From contig NZ_CP091510.1 of NCBI RefSeq assembly GCF_022870905.1, forward strand, positions 62,001-126,000: 64,000 bases of DNA. Reading direction: 5' to 3'. Each line of letters starts with the position of its first letter. Within the stretch, counting starts at the first letter, position 1. Below are positions 53,771 to 62,680 of the stretch, one piece after another. Position numbers and translations under genes: made by a program. The stretch comes from Neisseria arctica (GTDB taxonomy: Bacteria; Pseudomonadota; Gammaproteobacteria; Burkholderiales; Neisseriaceae). Below the pieces are notes generated by a model, which had not been told where the DNA came from, did not search any database, and saw only the letters and a list, made by a program, of their open reading frames with translations.

Positions 53771-55816
53771 ATGAGCAACGTATTACTGAATCTGGCCGAC
53801 GAGCCGCGTTACGATCAAATCCAAACCGCTGATATTCGCCCTGCAATGGAAACCGCGATGGCCGAGGCCAGAAGCGAAATCGCCGCCGTAAAAGCACAAA
53901 CCGACATCACATGGAACAATACCGTTGAACGCTTGACCGATATTACCGAGCGGGTAGGCCGCATTTGGGGCGTGGTCGCTCATTTGAATTCGGTTGTCGA
54001 TACGCCCGAGTTGCGTCAGGTGTACAACGAGCTTATGCCCGAAGTGACTGTGTTTTTTACCGAAATCAGCCAAGATATAGAGCTTTACGAGCGCTTCAAA
54101 ACCATCAAAAACAGCCCTGAATTTGTATGCTTGGATGCAGCGCAACAAACCAAGCTCAATCACGATTTGCGCGATTTTATTTTGAGCGGTGCAGAGCTGC
54201 CTCCCGCCGAGCAGGCAGAGTTTGCCGCCTTGCAAACAGAGGGTGCGCAATTGGCTGCTAAATTTTCACAAAACGTACTTGATGCCACCGATGCCTTCGC
54301 CCTGTATTTCGAAGACGACAGCGAGCTGGGCGGTTTGACTGAAGAAGCTTTAGCCATGTTTGCCGCCGCCGCTCAAGCCGAGGGTAAAACCGGCTATAAG
54401 ATCGGCCTGCAAATGCCGCATTACATTGCCGTGATGCAGTATGCCGATAACCGCAGTTTGCGCGAACAGATCTACCGTGCTTATGTAACCCGTGCCAGCG
54501 AATTGGGTGATGCGGTATACGACAATACCGAAAATATCAACCGACGCTTGGCACTGGCTTTGAAAGAGGCGCAATTATTGGGCTACCGTAATTATGCCGA
54601 GCTTTCATTAGCCACCAAAATGGCCGATACCCCAGAGCAAGTATTAGCCTTTTTGCGCGACTTGGCTGCCCGTGCCAAACCGTTTGCACAAAAAGACTTG
54701 GCTGAGCTAACCGAGTTCGCCCGAGAAAAATTGGGTATTGCCGATCCGCAGGCTTGGGACCTGACTTACGCCAGTGAGAAACTACGTCAGGCTAAATATG
54801 CTTTTAGTGAAACTGAGGTGAAAAAATACTTTCCCGTCGGCAAAGTATTGGCCGGACTTTTTGCCCGTATCAACCACCTCTACGGCGTTAATCTGATTGA
54901 AAAAACCGTTCCGGTATGGCATCCCGATGTGCGCTATTTTGAATTGGAAAAAGGCGGTTCGATTATCGGCGGCGTTTATATGGACTTGTACGCCCGCGAA
55001 GGTAAGCGTGGCGGTGCATGGATGAATGATTATCGGGGCCGACGCCGTTTTCCGGCAGGTGATAAGGCCGGACAAACCCAAACGCCGATTGCTTATTTGG
55101 TATGCAACTTCACGCCGCCCGTAGGCGGTAAAGAAGCCCGCCTGTCGCATGACGAAATCATCACCCTGTTCCATGAAACCGGCCACGGTTTGCATCATCT
55201 GCTTACCCAGGTTGATGAATTGGGCGTGAGCGGCATCAACGGCGTTGAATGGGATGCAGTGGAGTTGCCGAGCCAATTTATGGAAAACTTCGTGTGGGAA
55301 TATGAAGTGTTGGCCGATATGTCGGCTCACGAAAGCAGCGGTGAGGTATTGCCGCGCAGCTTGTTCGACAAAATGGTTGCGGCTAAAAATTTCCAACGCG
55401 GAATGTTTATGGTTCGTCAGATGGAGTTTGCCTTGTTTGATATGCTGATTTACAGCGAAACCGAGGCAGGCCGTCTGAAACAATGGCAGCAAGTATTACA
55501 AAACGTGCGTAAAGAAGTTGCCGTGGTGCAACCGCCTGAATACAACCGCTTTGCCCACAGCTTCGGCCATATTTTTGCAGGTGGTTATGCTGCTGGTTAT
55601 TACAGTTATTCATGGGCCGAAGTATTGAGTGCGGATGCTTATGCGGCTTTTGAAGAAAGCGATGATATTAAAGCTACCGGCAAACGTTTCTGGATGGAAA
55701 TTCTTGCCGTGGGCGGTTCGCGCAGTGCGATGGAATCCTTTAAAGCATTCCGTGGCCGCGAACCTCGAATCGATGCACTATTGCGCCACAGCGGATTTGA
55801 TAGCGAAGCCGCCTAA
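53771..55816 (+). CDS. prlC: Oligopeptidase A
   Basis: 681 residues, as in E. coli. It is an M3-family zinc peptidase that degrades signal peptides and other oligopeptides in the cytoplasm. The zinc motif HETGH is at 468-472, within LFHETGHGLHHLL, and the third ligand Glu lies about 25 residues later (VEWDAVELPSQF). GAGGAAA precedes the ATG. An in-frame uptake sequence at 55470-55479 encodes GRLK, and a second lies just before the ribosome site. Confidence 0.95.
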   Translation: MSNVLLNLADEPRYDQIQTADIRPAMETAMAEARSEIAAVKAQTDITWNNTVERLTDITERVGRIWGVVAHLNSVVDTPELRQVYNELMPEVTVFFTEISQDIELYERFKTIKNSPEFVCLDAAQQTKLNHDLRDFILSGAELPPAEQAEFAALQTEGAQLAAKFSQNVLDATDAFALYFEDDSELGGLTEEALAMFAAAAQAEGKTGYKIGLQMPHYIAVMQYADNRSLREQIYRAYVTRASELGDAVYDNTENINRRLALALKEAQLLGYRNYAELSLATKMADTPEQVLAFLRDLAARAKPFAQKDLAELTEFAREKLGIADPQAWDLTYASEKLRQAKYAFSETEVKKYFPVGKVLAGLFARINHLYGVNLIEKTVPVWHPDVRYFELEKGGSIIGGVYMDLYAREGKRGGAWMNDYRGRRRFPAGDKAGQTQTPIAYLVCNFTPPVGGKEARLSHDEIITLFHETGHGLHHLLTQVDELGVSGINGVEWDAVELPSQFMENFVWEYEVLADMSAHESSGEVLPRSLFDKMVAAKNFQRGMFMVRQMEFALFDMLIYSETEAGRLKQWQQVLQNVRKEVAVVQPPEYNRFAHSFGHIFAGGYAAGYYSYSWAEVLSADAYAAFEESDDIKATGKRFWMEILAVGGSRSAMESFKAFRGREPRIDALLRHSGFDSEAA

Positions 55817-55830
55817 GTAGCTTGATGAAT

Positions 55831-55877
55831 CAGGCCGTCTGAAAAGTATTCATTCCTTTCAGACGGTCTGTATTTTA
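55831..55877 (+). terminator. DUS hairpin after prlC
   Basis: 14-bp stem with one G:T position (right arm CAGACGGTCTG) and a 12-base loop, followed by TATTTTATTT. Confidence 0.72.
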
Positions 55878-55929
55878 TTTGCGGCGGGTTTACGTTTAAA
55901 AATACAGAAAATAAAATACAGAAAAAGTG

Positions 55930-55958
55930 TTGACAGCTAAAAAAGGTTTCTGTATTAT
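55930..55958 (+). promoter_or_regulatory. Promoter of tRNA-Lys
   Basis: Perfect TTGACA (55930-55935) and TATTAT (55953-55958) with a 17-base spacer. The start site would lie just before the tRNA at 55969. Confidence 0.85.
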
Positions 55959-55968
55959 ACGCGTCTTC

Positions 55969-56044
55969 GGGTCGTTAGCTCAGCTGGCAGAGCAGCGGAC
56001 TTTTAATCCGTTGGTCGAAGGTTCGAATCCTTCACGACCCACCA
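55969..56044 (+). tRNA. tRNA-Lys (TTT)
   Basis: 76 bases, complete cloverleaf with encoded CCA. The acceptor stem GGGTCGT pairs with ACGACCC, the anticodon loop is CTTTTAA (anticodon TTT) and the T arm carries GTTCGAATC. Confidence 0.97.
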
Positions 56045-56050
56045 GTTTTC

Positions 56051-56084
56051 AAAAAACCTAAACAGAGATGTTTAGGTTTTTTAT
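56051..56084 (+). terminator. Terminator of tRNA-Lys
   Basis: 14-bp perfect stem AAAAAACCTAAACA with a GAGA loop, ending in six T. Confidence 0.93.
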
Positions 56085-56126
56085 TTTTAGATAAATTCAT
56101 ATTTTTATTTATGGGTTTTAGAATGT

Positions 56127-56156
56127 AAAAAAGCCAAGCATTTGCTTGGCTTTTTT
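56127..56156. terminator. Terminator after the DASS transporter (minus strand)
   Basis: AAAAAAGCCAAGCA / TGCTTGGCTTTTTT stem with a two-base gap at the tip, symmetric on both strands, 11 bases from the leftward stop. Confidence 0.88.
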
Positions 56157-56167
56157 GATATGGACTA

Positions 56168-57637
56168 TTACCAATAGCCTAAGATTTTCCACCAAATACC
56201 GCCAATCACCACGAAAACCAGTAGATTGACAACACTCATGATAAAGCCTGCTTTCCACCATTCGGCCAAGGTAGTATAGCCCGATCCGAAAATCACAGGA
56301 GAGGTCCCCGTAGCGTAGTGGGTGAGTGTCATCATAATGCTGGAAGCGGCAGCCATCATCAGTGCAAAAAGCATGGGCGGGGCACCGAGGGAGATGCCCG
56401 CTACATAAAACGCACCGAGCATGGCCGTAATGTGGGCGGTCGTGCTGGCGAACATATAGTGGGCATACATATAGGCCAAGAGCAGTAATGCTGATGCGCC
56501 CATCCATCCCAAACCTAAGTGGCCGATACCGTTTTCAAGTAGGCCTGAGAACCAGCTGATCAGGCCGAGTTTGTTTAGGAAAGTGGCCATCATAACAAGG
56601 GCGGCAAACCATGTGATGGTATCCCATGCGCTTTTTTCTTTGAGGATATCGTCCCAAGTGAGTACACCGGAGAGCAGCAGTAGGGAAAGACCGATAAAGG
56701 CGGTAGTAGTGGCATCTACTTTCCACGCATCGCCTAAAATCAAGGCCGGAATGCCTGCCCATAGCAGCAGTAATACTACAAAAATGGCCAACATGATGAT
56801 TTCGCCGCGGTTCATGGGGCCTTGTTCGGCCAGTTTTTCTCTAGCGAATTGGGCGGCATTGGGTGTCGCTTTGATTTCGGGCGGATAGACAAAATAGAGT
56901 ACCAGCGGCATCAGCAGCATAGCGGCCAAGCCGGGTAGAAGCATGGCTAACGCCCATGTGCCCCAGCTGAGGTGGATATCGCTGTTGGTGGCTTTGGCGA
57001 TGATATCGACTACTAGGGGGTTGGGTGCTGTGGCGGTGATGAACATGGCCGAAGTGATGGGGTTGCTGTGGTAGTTCACCAAAGCCAGATATTTACCGAT
57101 ACGGCCTTGCGTGCCTTTTTCCGGGTCGGAATCGTAGCTGGAGGCAATGGCTTTCATCACGGGGTGTATGATGCCGCCGCCGCGCGCGGTATTACTAGGG
57201 GTTACGGGAGCCAAAATCAACTCGGAAAGCGCTAGGCTGTAACCGATGCCCAAGGTGCGCTTGCCCCACATAGCGATAAAGTAATAGCCGATTCGTGCAC
57301 CCAAGCCGGTTTTTAAAATACCGCGGGAAATCATAATGGCAATACCGATAAGCCAAATCAGCGGGCTGGAGAAGCTGGAAAGCGCGTCTTTCATTGCGTC
57401 GGCCGGCTTTTCACTGGTCACGCCGGTGAGTGCGACCAACATGATGGCGATAATTGAAATCGCTCCGATGGGCATGGCCTTGCCGATAATGGCCGCAATC
57501 ACACCTACAAACATAGCCAATAAGTGCCATGCTTGAGGGCTTACGCCTTCGGGAACGGGTATAACAAACCATATCAGCAGCGCCAAGCCTACTGCGATGG
57601 CTGCGGGTATGGGTTTGAACCCCAGTTTGTTTTCCAT
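56168..57637 (-). CDS. DASS-family anion:sodium symporter
   Basis: 489 residues with about twelve spans. DASS signature loops are SNTARGGGIIHPVMKA (about 147-162) and SNPITSAMFITATAPNPL in the first half, plus the second-half re-entrant loop near HYATGTSPVIFGSGYTTLAEWWK. It best matches the CitT/TtdT/2-oxoglutarate-malate translocator group, which moves C4 or C5/C6 dicarboxylates. The exact acid cannot be assigned. It is transcribed alone on the minus strand. Confidence 0.87.
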   Translation of the reverse strand: MENKLGFKPIPAAIAVGLALLIWFVIPVPEGVSPQAWHLLAMFVGVIAAIIGKAMPIGAISIIAIMLVALTGVTSEKPADAMKDALSSFSSPLIWLIGIAIMISRGILKTGLGARIGYYFIAMWGKRTLGIGYSLALSELILAPVTPSNTARGGGIIHPVMKAIASSYDSDPEKGTQGRIGKYLALVNYHSNPITSAMFITATAPNPLVVDIIAKATNSDIHLSWGTWALAMLLPGLAAMLLMPLVLYFVYPPEIKATPNAAQFAREKLAEQGPMNRGEIIMLAIFVVLLLLWAGIPALILGDAWKVDATTTAFIGLSLLLLSGVLTWDDILKEKSAWDTITWFAALVMMATFLNKLGLISWFSGLLENGIGHLGLGWMGASALLLLAYMYAHYMFASTTAHITAMLGAFYVAGISLGAPPMLFALMMAAASSIMMTLTHYATGTSPVIFGSGYTTLAEWWKAGFIMSVVNLLVFVVIGGIWWKILGYW

Positions 57638-57882
57638 TTTGCTGCTCCTTTTATTTGTGAAAACGGTTGATTATAAAATTGCCGCATCAGGTTTTATCTT
57701 AGCATTGACTACCTTTAATTTTATCTGACGCATCGCAAAAAATTCAGATTTAAGTACGTTGGAATGAGGTTGGCAAAAGAGTTTCAGACGGCCTACCGAT
57801 TACTCCCCCCAACCTGCATTGCTGGATTCTAGAGCCGTCTGAAAAATACTCGGTAGAGATGAAAAACGTTACAATACGTATC

Positions 57883-60069
57883 ATGAATACCAATCTTCTT
57901 TCCGGGTTAAATCCCGAACAACTTTCCGCCGTTACCTGGCCGCCGCAATCTGCACTGGTGCTGGCCGGAGCAGGTAGCGGCAAAACACGCGTGCTGACAA
58001 CGCGTATTGCTTGGTTGTTGCAAAGTGGGCAGGCGAGCGTGCACAGTATTATGGCGGTTACCTTTACCAATAAGGCCGCCAAGGAAATGCAAATGCGTTT
58101 GGCCGCGATGACGCCGGTAAACGTACGCGCGATGTGGTTGGGGACGTTTCACGGTTTGTGCCATCGTTTTTTGCGTTTGCATCATAAAGATGCCGGGTTA
58201 CCTTCGACCTTCCAGATTCTTGACAGCGGCGACCAGCTTTCTTTGATCAAACGCTTGCTGAAATCTTTGAATATTGCCGAGGAAATCATTGCACCGCGTT
58301 CGCTACAGGGTTTTATTAATGCGCAAAAGGAAAACGGTTTGCGCGCCGACGTCTTGCATGCCCCTGATCCGCATACCCAACGTATGATTGAGTGTTACGC
58401 CGAATACGACAAAATCTGCCGTCGCGAAGGTGTGGTTGATTTTGCCGAATTAATGTTGTGCAGTTATGAATTACTCCAGCGTAATGAGGTTTTACGTAAC
58501 CATTACAGCCAGCGGTTTAATCATATCTTGGTGGATGAGTTTCAAGACACCAATAAGCTGCAATATGCTTGGTTAAAATTAATTGCAGGCGAACATGCCG
58601 CTGTGTTTGCCGTGGGAGACGACGACCAATCGATTTACCGCTTTCGTGGTGCCCATGTCGGTAATATGACTGCATTGATGCGTGAATTTTCAATTGATGA
58701 GCCGATTAAGCTTGAACAGAATTACCGTTCGGACGGCAACATCTTAACCGCTGCCAATGCCGTTATAGGTAATAATGCCGAGCGGTTGGGAAAAAATCTG
58801 CGTACCGATGCGGAAGACGGCGAAAAGCTGCGTTTTCATGCGGCACCTACCGATTTTGACGAAGCACAGTTTATTATCGATGAGGCAAAAGCCTTGCAGA
58901 GGGAAGGCTGGCCTTTGGATCAAATGGCGGTACTCTACCGCAGTAACGCCCAGTCGCGCGTGATTGAGCAGGCGCTTTTCCGTTCGGGTATGCCATATAA
59001 AATATACGGCGGTTTGCGCTTTTACGAGCGGCAGGAAATCAAACATGCTTTGGCTTATCTGCGCTTGGCAGTCAATCCCGATGACGACAATGCACTTCTG
59101 CGTGTGATCAATTTCCCGCCGCGCGGTATCGGCAGCCGTACGGTTGAAAACATTCAGGCAGCAGCCCGGGAACAGGGCGTGTCGTTATGGCAGGCGGCTT
59201 GTTCAATGGGGAGCAAAGCGGCCAAAGTAGCGGCATTCGTGCGCTTGATCGAAACATTACAGGCGCAAGCACCTACGGTACCTTTGCAGGAAATGTTGTT
59301 GGGAACGATTCACGAAAGCGGTTTGGCCGATTATTACAAAAACCAAAAAGGAGACCAGCAAGAACGGCTGGATAACCTAGAGGAATTGGTCAATGCGGCC
59401 GTGGCTTTCAAACCGCACGAAAGCAATTTTGAAATTTTGCCCGAAGGTGCGGAAGAAAATCCGCTGTTCCCTATATTGGCTTTCTTAAGTAATGCAGCTT
59501 TGGAATCAGGCGAAAATCAGGCCTCAGAAGGAGAGGAAGCTTTACAGCTGATGACTGTGCATGCGGCTAAGGGATTGGAATTTCAGGCAGTATTCCTAAC
59601 CGGCTTGGAAGAAGGCTTATTTCCCAGTGAGTACAGCTTGGCTGAAAAAGGTGGTTTGGAAGAAGAACGCCGTTTAATGTATGTGGCCATTACGCGCGCG
59701 CGCAAACGCTTATATTTGAGTATGGCTCAACAGCGGCTACTACACGGGCAAACGCATTTCGGGGTACGTTCGCGCTTTGTTGATGAAATTCCGTCAAAAG
59801 TGCTGCATTATCTCACGGCATCGCCCAAGCAGTCTTATTATATAGGCGGCTCTGCCAAAGCCAACAAAGCATCAGAAACCAGATCTTATCAGACCGCTCA
59901 GGATTATGACGGTTTCCGTATCGGTCAAAATGTACGCCATGCCAAATTTGGTACGGGTGTTATCATCGAAGCATTAAATAAAGGTGAATCGGCACGCTTA
60001 ACCATTAATTTCGGCAAAAACGGCATTAAAGAGCTGGATACGGCTTTTGCGAAATTAGAGGCCGTCTGA
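57883..60069 (+). CDS. uvrD: DNA helicase II (UvrD)
   Basis: 728 residues from the ATG at 57883, which gives the usual MNTNLLSGLNPEQ start; an ATG 24 bases earlier is possible. A superfamily-1 3'-5' helicase for nucleotide-excision and mismatch repair. Walker A AGAGSGKT is at 28-35, DEFQD at about 215, the GDDDQSIYRFRGA and QNYRSDGNIL motifs follow, with motif V/VI in TVHAAKGLEF and YVAITRARKRLYLS. A C-terminal Tudor-like end (FRIGQNVRHAKFGTGVI) is typical of UvrD/PcrA. The last codons GAG GCC GTC TGA form an uptake sequence. Confidence 0.95.
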   Translation: MNTNLLSGLNPEQLSAVTWPPQSALVLAGAGSGKTRVLTTRIAWLLQSGQASVHSIMAVTFTNKAAKEMQMRLAAMTPVNVRAMWLGTFHGLCHRFLRLHHKDAGLPSTFQILDSGDQLSLIKRLLKSLNIAEEIIAPRSLQGFINAQKENGLRADVLHAPDPHTQRMIECYAEYDKICRREGVVDFAELMLCSYELLQRNEVLRNHYSQRFNHILVDEFQDTNKLQYAWLKLIAGEHAAVFAVGDDDQSIYRFRGAHVGNMTALMREFSIDEPIKLEQNYRSDGNILTAANAVIGNNAERLGKNLRTDAEDGEKLRFHAAPTDFDEAQFIIDEAKALQREGWPLDQMAVLYRSNAQSRVIEQALFRSGMPYKIYGGLRFYERQEIKHALAYLRLAVNPDDDNALLRVINFPPRGIGSRTVENIQAAAREQGVSLWQAACSMGSKAAKVAAFVRLIETLQAQAPTVPLQEMLLGTIHESGLADYYKNQKGDQQERLDNLEELVNAAVAFKPHESNFEILPEGAEENPLFPILAFLSNAALESGENQASEGEEALQLMTVHAAKGLEFQAVFLTGLEEGLFPSEYSLAEKGGLEEERRLMYVAITRARKRLYLSMAQQRLLHGQTHFGVRSRFVDEIPSKVLHYLTASPKQSYYIGGSAKANKASETRSYQTAQDYDGFRIGQNVRHAKFGTGVIIEALNKGESARLTINFGKNGIKELDTAFAKLEAV

Positions 60070-60125
60070 AAACCTGAACCAGATGGTTATTTGCCGGGTA
60101 TAAAGAATTTTCAGACGGCCTTTTT
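60059..60125 (+). terminator. DUS hairpin overlapping the uvrD stop codon
   Basis: The first arm AGGCCGTCTGAAAA contains the uvrD stop (TGA at 60067-60069); the complement at about 60108-60122 is followed by TTTTT. The loop is about 35 bases. Confidence 0.75.
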
Positions 60126-60138
60126 CAACAGCTGCGGC

Positions 60139-60167
60139 TTGCCCTTTGGATTAAATAAATTTAAAAT
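60139..60167 (+). promoter_or_regulatory. Possible promoter for the Mn riboswitch transcript
   Basis: TTGCCC (60139-60144) and TAAAAT (60162-60167) are 17 bases apart, about 13 bases before the aptamer begins. The -35 box is weak. Confidence 0.4.
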
Positions 60168-60180
60168 ACCGATAGTTTGC

Positions 60181-60332
60181 TCTTAAGGGAGTAGCCATCC
60201 GCATATTTCAGATGTGCGGAGCCGTTATCAACATAATTGCCATAGGGCATGGTAACGGCATCTTGATACCGAGACAGGCAAGACTTAAGACACGCAGAGC
60301 CGCCGGTGGGCAGCGCCTGTTGTGTCTTTTTT
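60181..60332 (+). promoter_or_regulatory. yybP-ykoY manganese riboswitch with terminator
   Basis: The aptamer runs 60181-60290. P1 is TCTTAAG paired with CTTAAGA. The conserved loops are present: GGGAGTAGCC next to P1, TATCAACATA in the middle, and ACCGAGACAGGCAAGAC before the P1 end, the sequence of the Mn2+-sensing yybP-ykoY class. An expression platform follows: AAGACAC (60287-60293), which overlaps the 3' strand of P1, can pair instead with GTGTCTT (60322-60328) and a T run, making a terminator. Mn2+ binding should favour P1 and so allow transcription of the exporter gene 28 bases further on (an ON switch). The class call is strong by consensus; the switching order is inferred. Confidence 0.88.
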
Positions 60333-60360
60333 GTTTGCCCACAGTTTTGAGTATTCGATT

Positions 60361-60930
60361 ATGGAAGCTTTTTTTTCTTCAACGCTGGCGGTTGCCATTG
60401 CCGAAATCGGTGATAAAACCCAGCTTCTCGCATTATTTCTCGCCGCACGTTTTGCCCAAAAAAATGCCATTATCGCCGGTATTTTTATTGCTACTTTGCT
60501 CAATCATTTTGTTTCGGCGCTGTTAGGCACATGGCTGGCGCAGTTTCTATCACCCGATATGATGAAATGGATAGTCGGCATCAGTTTTATCGCCGTCGGC
60601 CTGTGGCTGCTGATACCCGATAAAGAAGATGAAACCGACAGTCGCTGGCTGAAATACGGTGCATTCTCAGCTACGCTGGTGTTGTTTTTCTTGGCTGAGA
60701 TAGGCGATAAAACCCAAATCGCTACGGTATTGTTGGCCGCCAAATATCAAGATACCGTTGGTGTGGTTGCCGGTAGTGTGCTGGGTTTGATGTTGGTCAC
60801 CGTACCGGTCGTATATGTAGGTGAAATGTTGATGAAGCGTATTCCGGCCAAAACTATCCGTTGGGCTGCTTGTGTATTGTTTTGTATATTGGGTGTGCTG
60901 ACTTTGTCCGGAGGCGGAATCAGTTTGTGA
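60361..60930 (+). CDS. TMEM165/GDT1-family (UPF0016) Mn2+ exporter
   Basis: 189 residues from the ATG at 60361; the earlier frame runs through the riboswitch terminator. Six spans in two repeats, each with the family motif EIGDKTQ (15-21 and 113-119), whose acids bind the cation. Bacterial members (MneA-like) export manganese; eukaryotic ones transport Mn2+/Ca2+. Control by a manganese riboswitch directly upstream supports Mn2+ as the cargo here. It is transcribed alone and ends in an uptake-sequence hairpin. It differs from MntX, the DUF204-type Mn exporter known from meningococci. Confidence 0.92.
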   Translation: MEAFFSSTLAVAIAEIGDKTQLLALFLAARFAQKNAIIAGIFIATLLNHFVSALLGTWLAQFLSPDMMKWIVGISFIAVGLWLLIPDKEDETDSRWLKYGAFSATLVLFFLAEIGDKTQIATVLLAAKYQDTVGVVAGSVLGLMLVTVPVVYVGEMLMKRIPAKTIRWAACVLFCILGVLTLSGGGISL

Positions 60931-61417
60931 GTATATGGAAGTGTCGTTCCGTTAATTTATTTTTCAAGCCGTCTGAAAAGTTTTCAGACGGCTTGTTTAC
61001 TGATAAATAATAAAAAAGTAGAAAAATGGGGTTAATCGGTAAGCTTGGGCATAAAAATATCAGCTTGTTTAAAAAGCGACAGCTCTGCTGATTATAAATT
61101 ATTACGGAAATAATATTTCAAAAAATATAAAATTTTAAAAATAAATTTTATATTTTTTATATTTTAAATATAATTAGCTAATTGGGTAAATGGCCTATTT
61201 AATCGAATAAGGCTAATATGCAAACTTTTCTCTGGGTGTTTACAGTTGGCCGTATGTTTGTGGAAAAATAAATTTTAGTAGAAATATTGCGCTTGATCAC
61301 ATATTGAAATCATATCTCCAACGGACTGTATTCCAGTTGTATATCCTATGGTTTTGCTTGATATTTCAGGCCATCTGAAAAGGGAATATTATTAAAAAGT
61401 TACTCAAAGAGGGAAAT
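60931..61417. other. AT-rich intergenic region before NRAMP paralogue 2
   Basis: 487 bases. Apart from a DUS hairpin (60965-60996) and a one-base variant of the uptake sequence (GCCATCTGAA at about 61370) it has long A/T tracts. No second riboswitch consensus is seen. Confidence 0.55.
60965..60999 (+). terminator. DUS hairpin terminator after the Mn exporter
   Basis: 15-bp perfect stem CAAGCCGTCTGAAAA around one unpaired G, followed by TTTAC. Confidence 0.85.
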
Positions 61418-62680
61418 ATGCAAACAAATGTTGCAAATCAGAAATCTACTTGGAGCAGCCGCTTGCGCGCGATGGGGCCGGGTATTTTGTTAGCCTCTGC
61501 TGCGGTTGGCGGTTCTCATCTGATCGCTTCTACACAGGCAGGCGCGCTTTACGGTTGGCAGCTGGCTATCGTTATTTTGTTGGTTAATGTATTGAAATAT
61601 CCGTTTTTTTATTTCAGTACCCATTATACGTTAGATACCGGTAAAAGTTTGGTTGAAGGTTATGCCGAAAAAAGCCGTGTTTATATATGGATTTTTTTAT
61701 TTTTGACGGTAGCTTCATCTACTATTAGCAGCGGTGCGGTAGCGTTAATTACGGCGGTTATCGTGAAAACGGCCATACCGGCTTTGCCTTTATCGGTCAA
61801 TATGCTTGCGGTCGGCGTGATGCTGGCAACTTTGCTTGTACTCTTGCTGGGACATTACCGTGTCTTAGATGGTATTACCAAGCTGATCATGATCAGCTTA
61901 ACTGTGGCTACCATTGCTGCGGCAATGATTGCTGCGAGCCGCGGCATGCAGATGGTGCCGGATTTTGTCGAACCTTCACCATGGAATATGGCTTCCCTAG
62001 CATTTATTATCGCATTAATGGGTTGGATGCCGGCGCCGCTTGAGGCGACCTCTATTAACTCGATGTGGGTAACGGCAAAACAAAAGTTAGATCCGACTAA
62101 TTATAAAGATGCTATGTTCGACTTTAATATCGGATACGCGGTTTCAACTATTTTGGCTTTGATATTCTTGGCTCTTGGCGCACTGGTTCAATATGGTAAT
62201 GGTGAAGCTGTCGAGATGGTTGGCGGTAAGTATATCGGGCAATTGATTGATATGTATGCGGCCACGATTGGAGAGTGGTCTCGGCTGTTGGTGGCTTTTA
62301 TTGCTTTTGCCTGCATGTTTGGTACTACGCTCACTTTGTTAGACGGTTATGGCCGGGTGAATGCGGAAACCGTGCGCTTGCTATCGAAAAGTAAGCAGTA
62401 TAGCAATTGTTCTGTCGTATTTTGGACCTGCTGGTCAGCTTTTTCCGGATTGGCGGTTATTTTATGGTTTAACAGTGCATTAGCAGAAATGCTGCGCTTT
62501 GCCATGATTTCAGCTTTCCTTAGTGCTCCCGTAATTGCGTGGTTAAATTATTCGCTGGTAAGAAGCACACACCGCCATGCCATTTCCGTACCGATGAATT
62601 TGCTGGCCGTTGCTGGTTTGGTTTATTTAATCGGTTTTACTGTGATTTTTGTTTTGAATATGGCCGGTATTTGGGTATAA
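61418..62680 (+). CDS. NRAMP-related transporter, non-canonical (paralogue 2)
   Basis: 420 residues, the same length as the protein at 27808-29070 and highly similar along its length (for example GPGILLASAAVGGSH, GWMPAPLE and MYAATIGEWSR shared or nearly shared). GGSH (31-34) again takes the place of DPGN, and GWMPAPLE (202-209) again lacks the His of span six. A ribosome site GAGGGAAA precedes the ATG. It sits next to the Mn2+ exporter but is separated from it by a terminator and 490 bases. The substrate is unknown. Confidence 0.82.
   Translation: MQTNVANQKSTWSSRLRAMGPGILLASAAVGGSHLIASTQAGALYGWQLAIVILLVNVLKYPFFYFSTHYTLDTGKSLVEGYAEKSRVYIWIFLFLTVASSTISSGAVALITAVIVKTAIPALPLSVNMLAVGVMLATLLVLLLGHYRVLDGITKLIMISLTVATIAAAMIAASRGMQMVPDFVEPSPWNMASLAFIIALMGWMPAPLEATSINSMWVTAKQKLDPTNYKDAMFDFNIGYAVSTILALIFLALGALVQYGNGEAVEMVGGKYIGQLIDMYAATIGEWSRLLVAFIAFACMFGTTLTLLDGYGRVNAETVRLLSKSKQYSNCSVVFWTCWSAFSGLAVILWFNSALAEMLRFAMISAFLSAPVIAWLNYSLVRSTHRHAISVPMNLLAVAGLVYLIGFTVIFVLNMAGIWV

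Noticed and set aside
60212-60360. Open frames across the Mn riboswitch
   Set aside because: They run through the aptamer and terminator, have no ribosome site, and the exporter has a better start at 60361.
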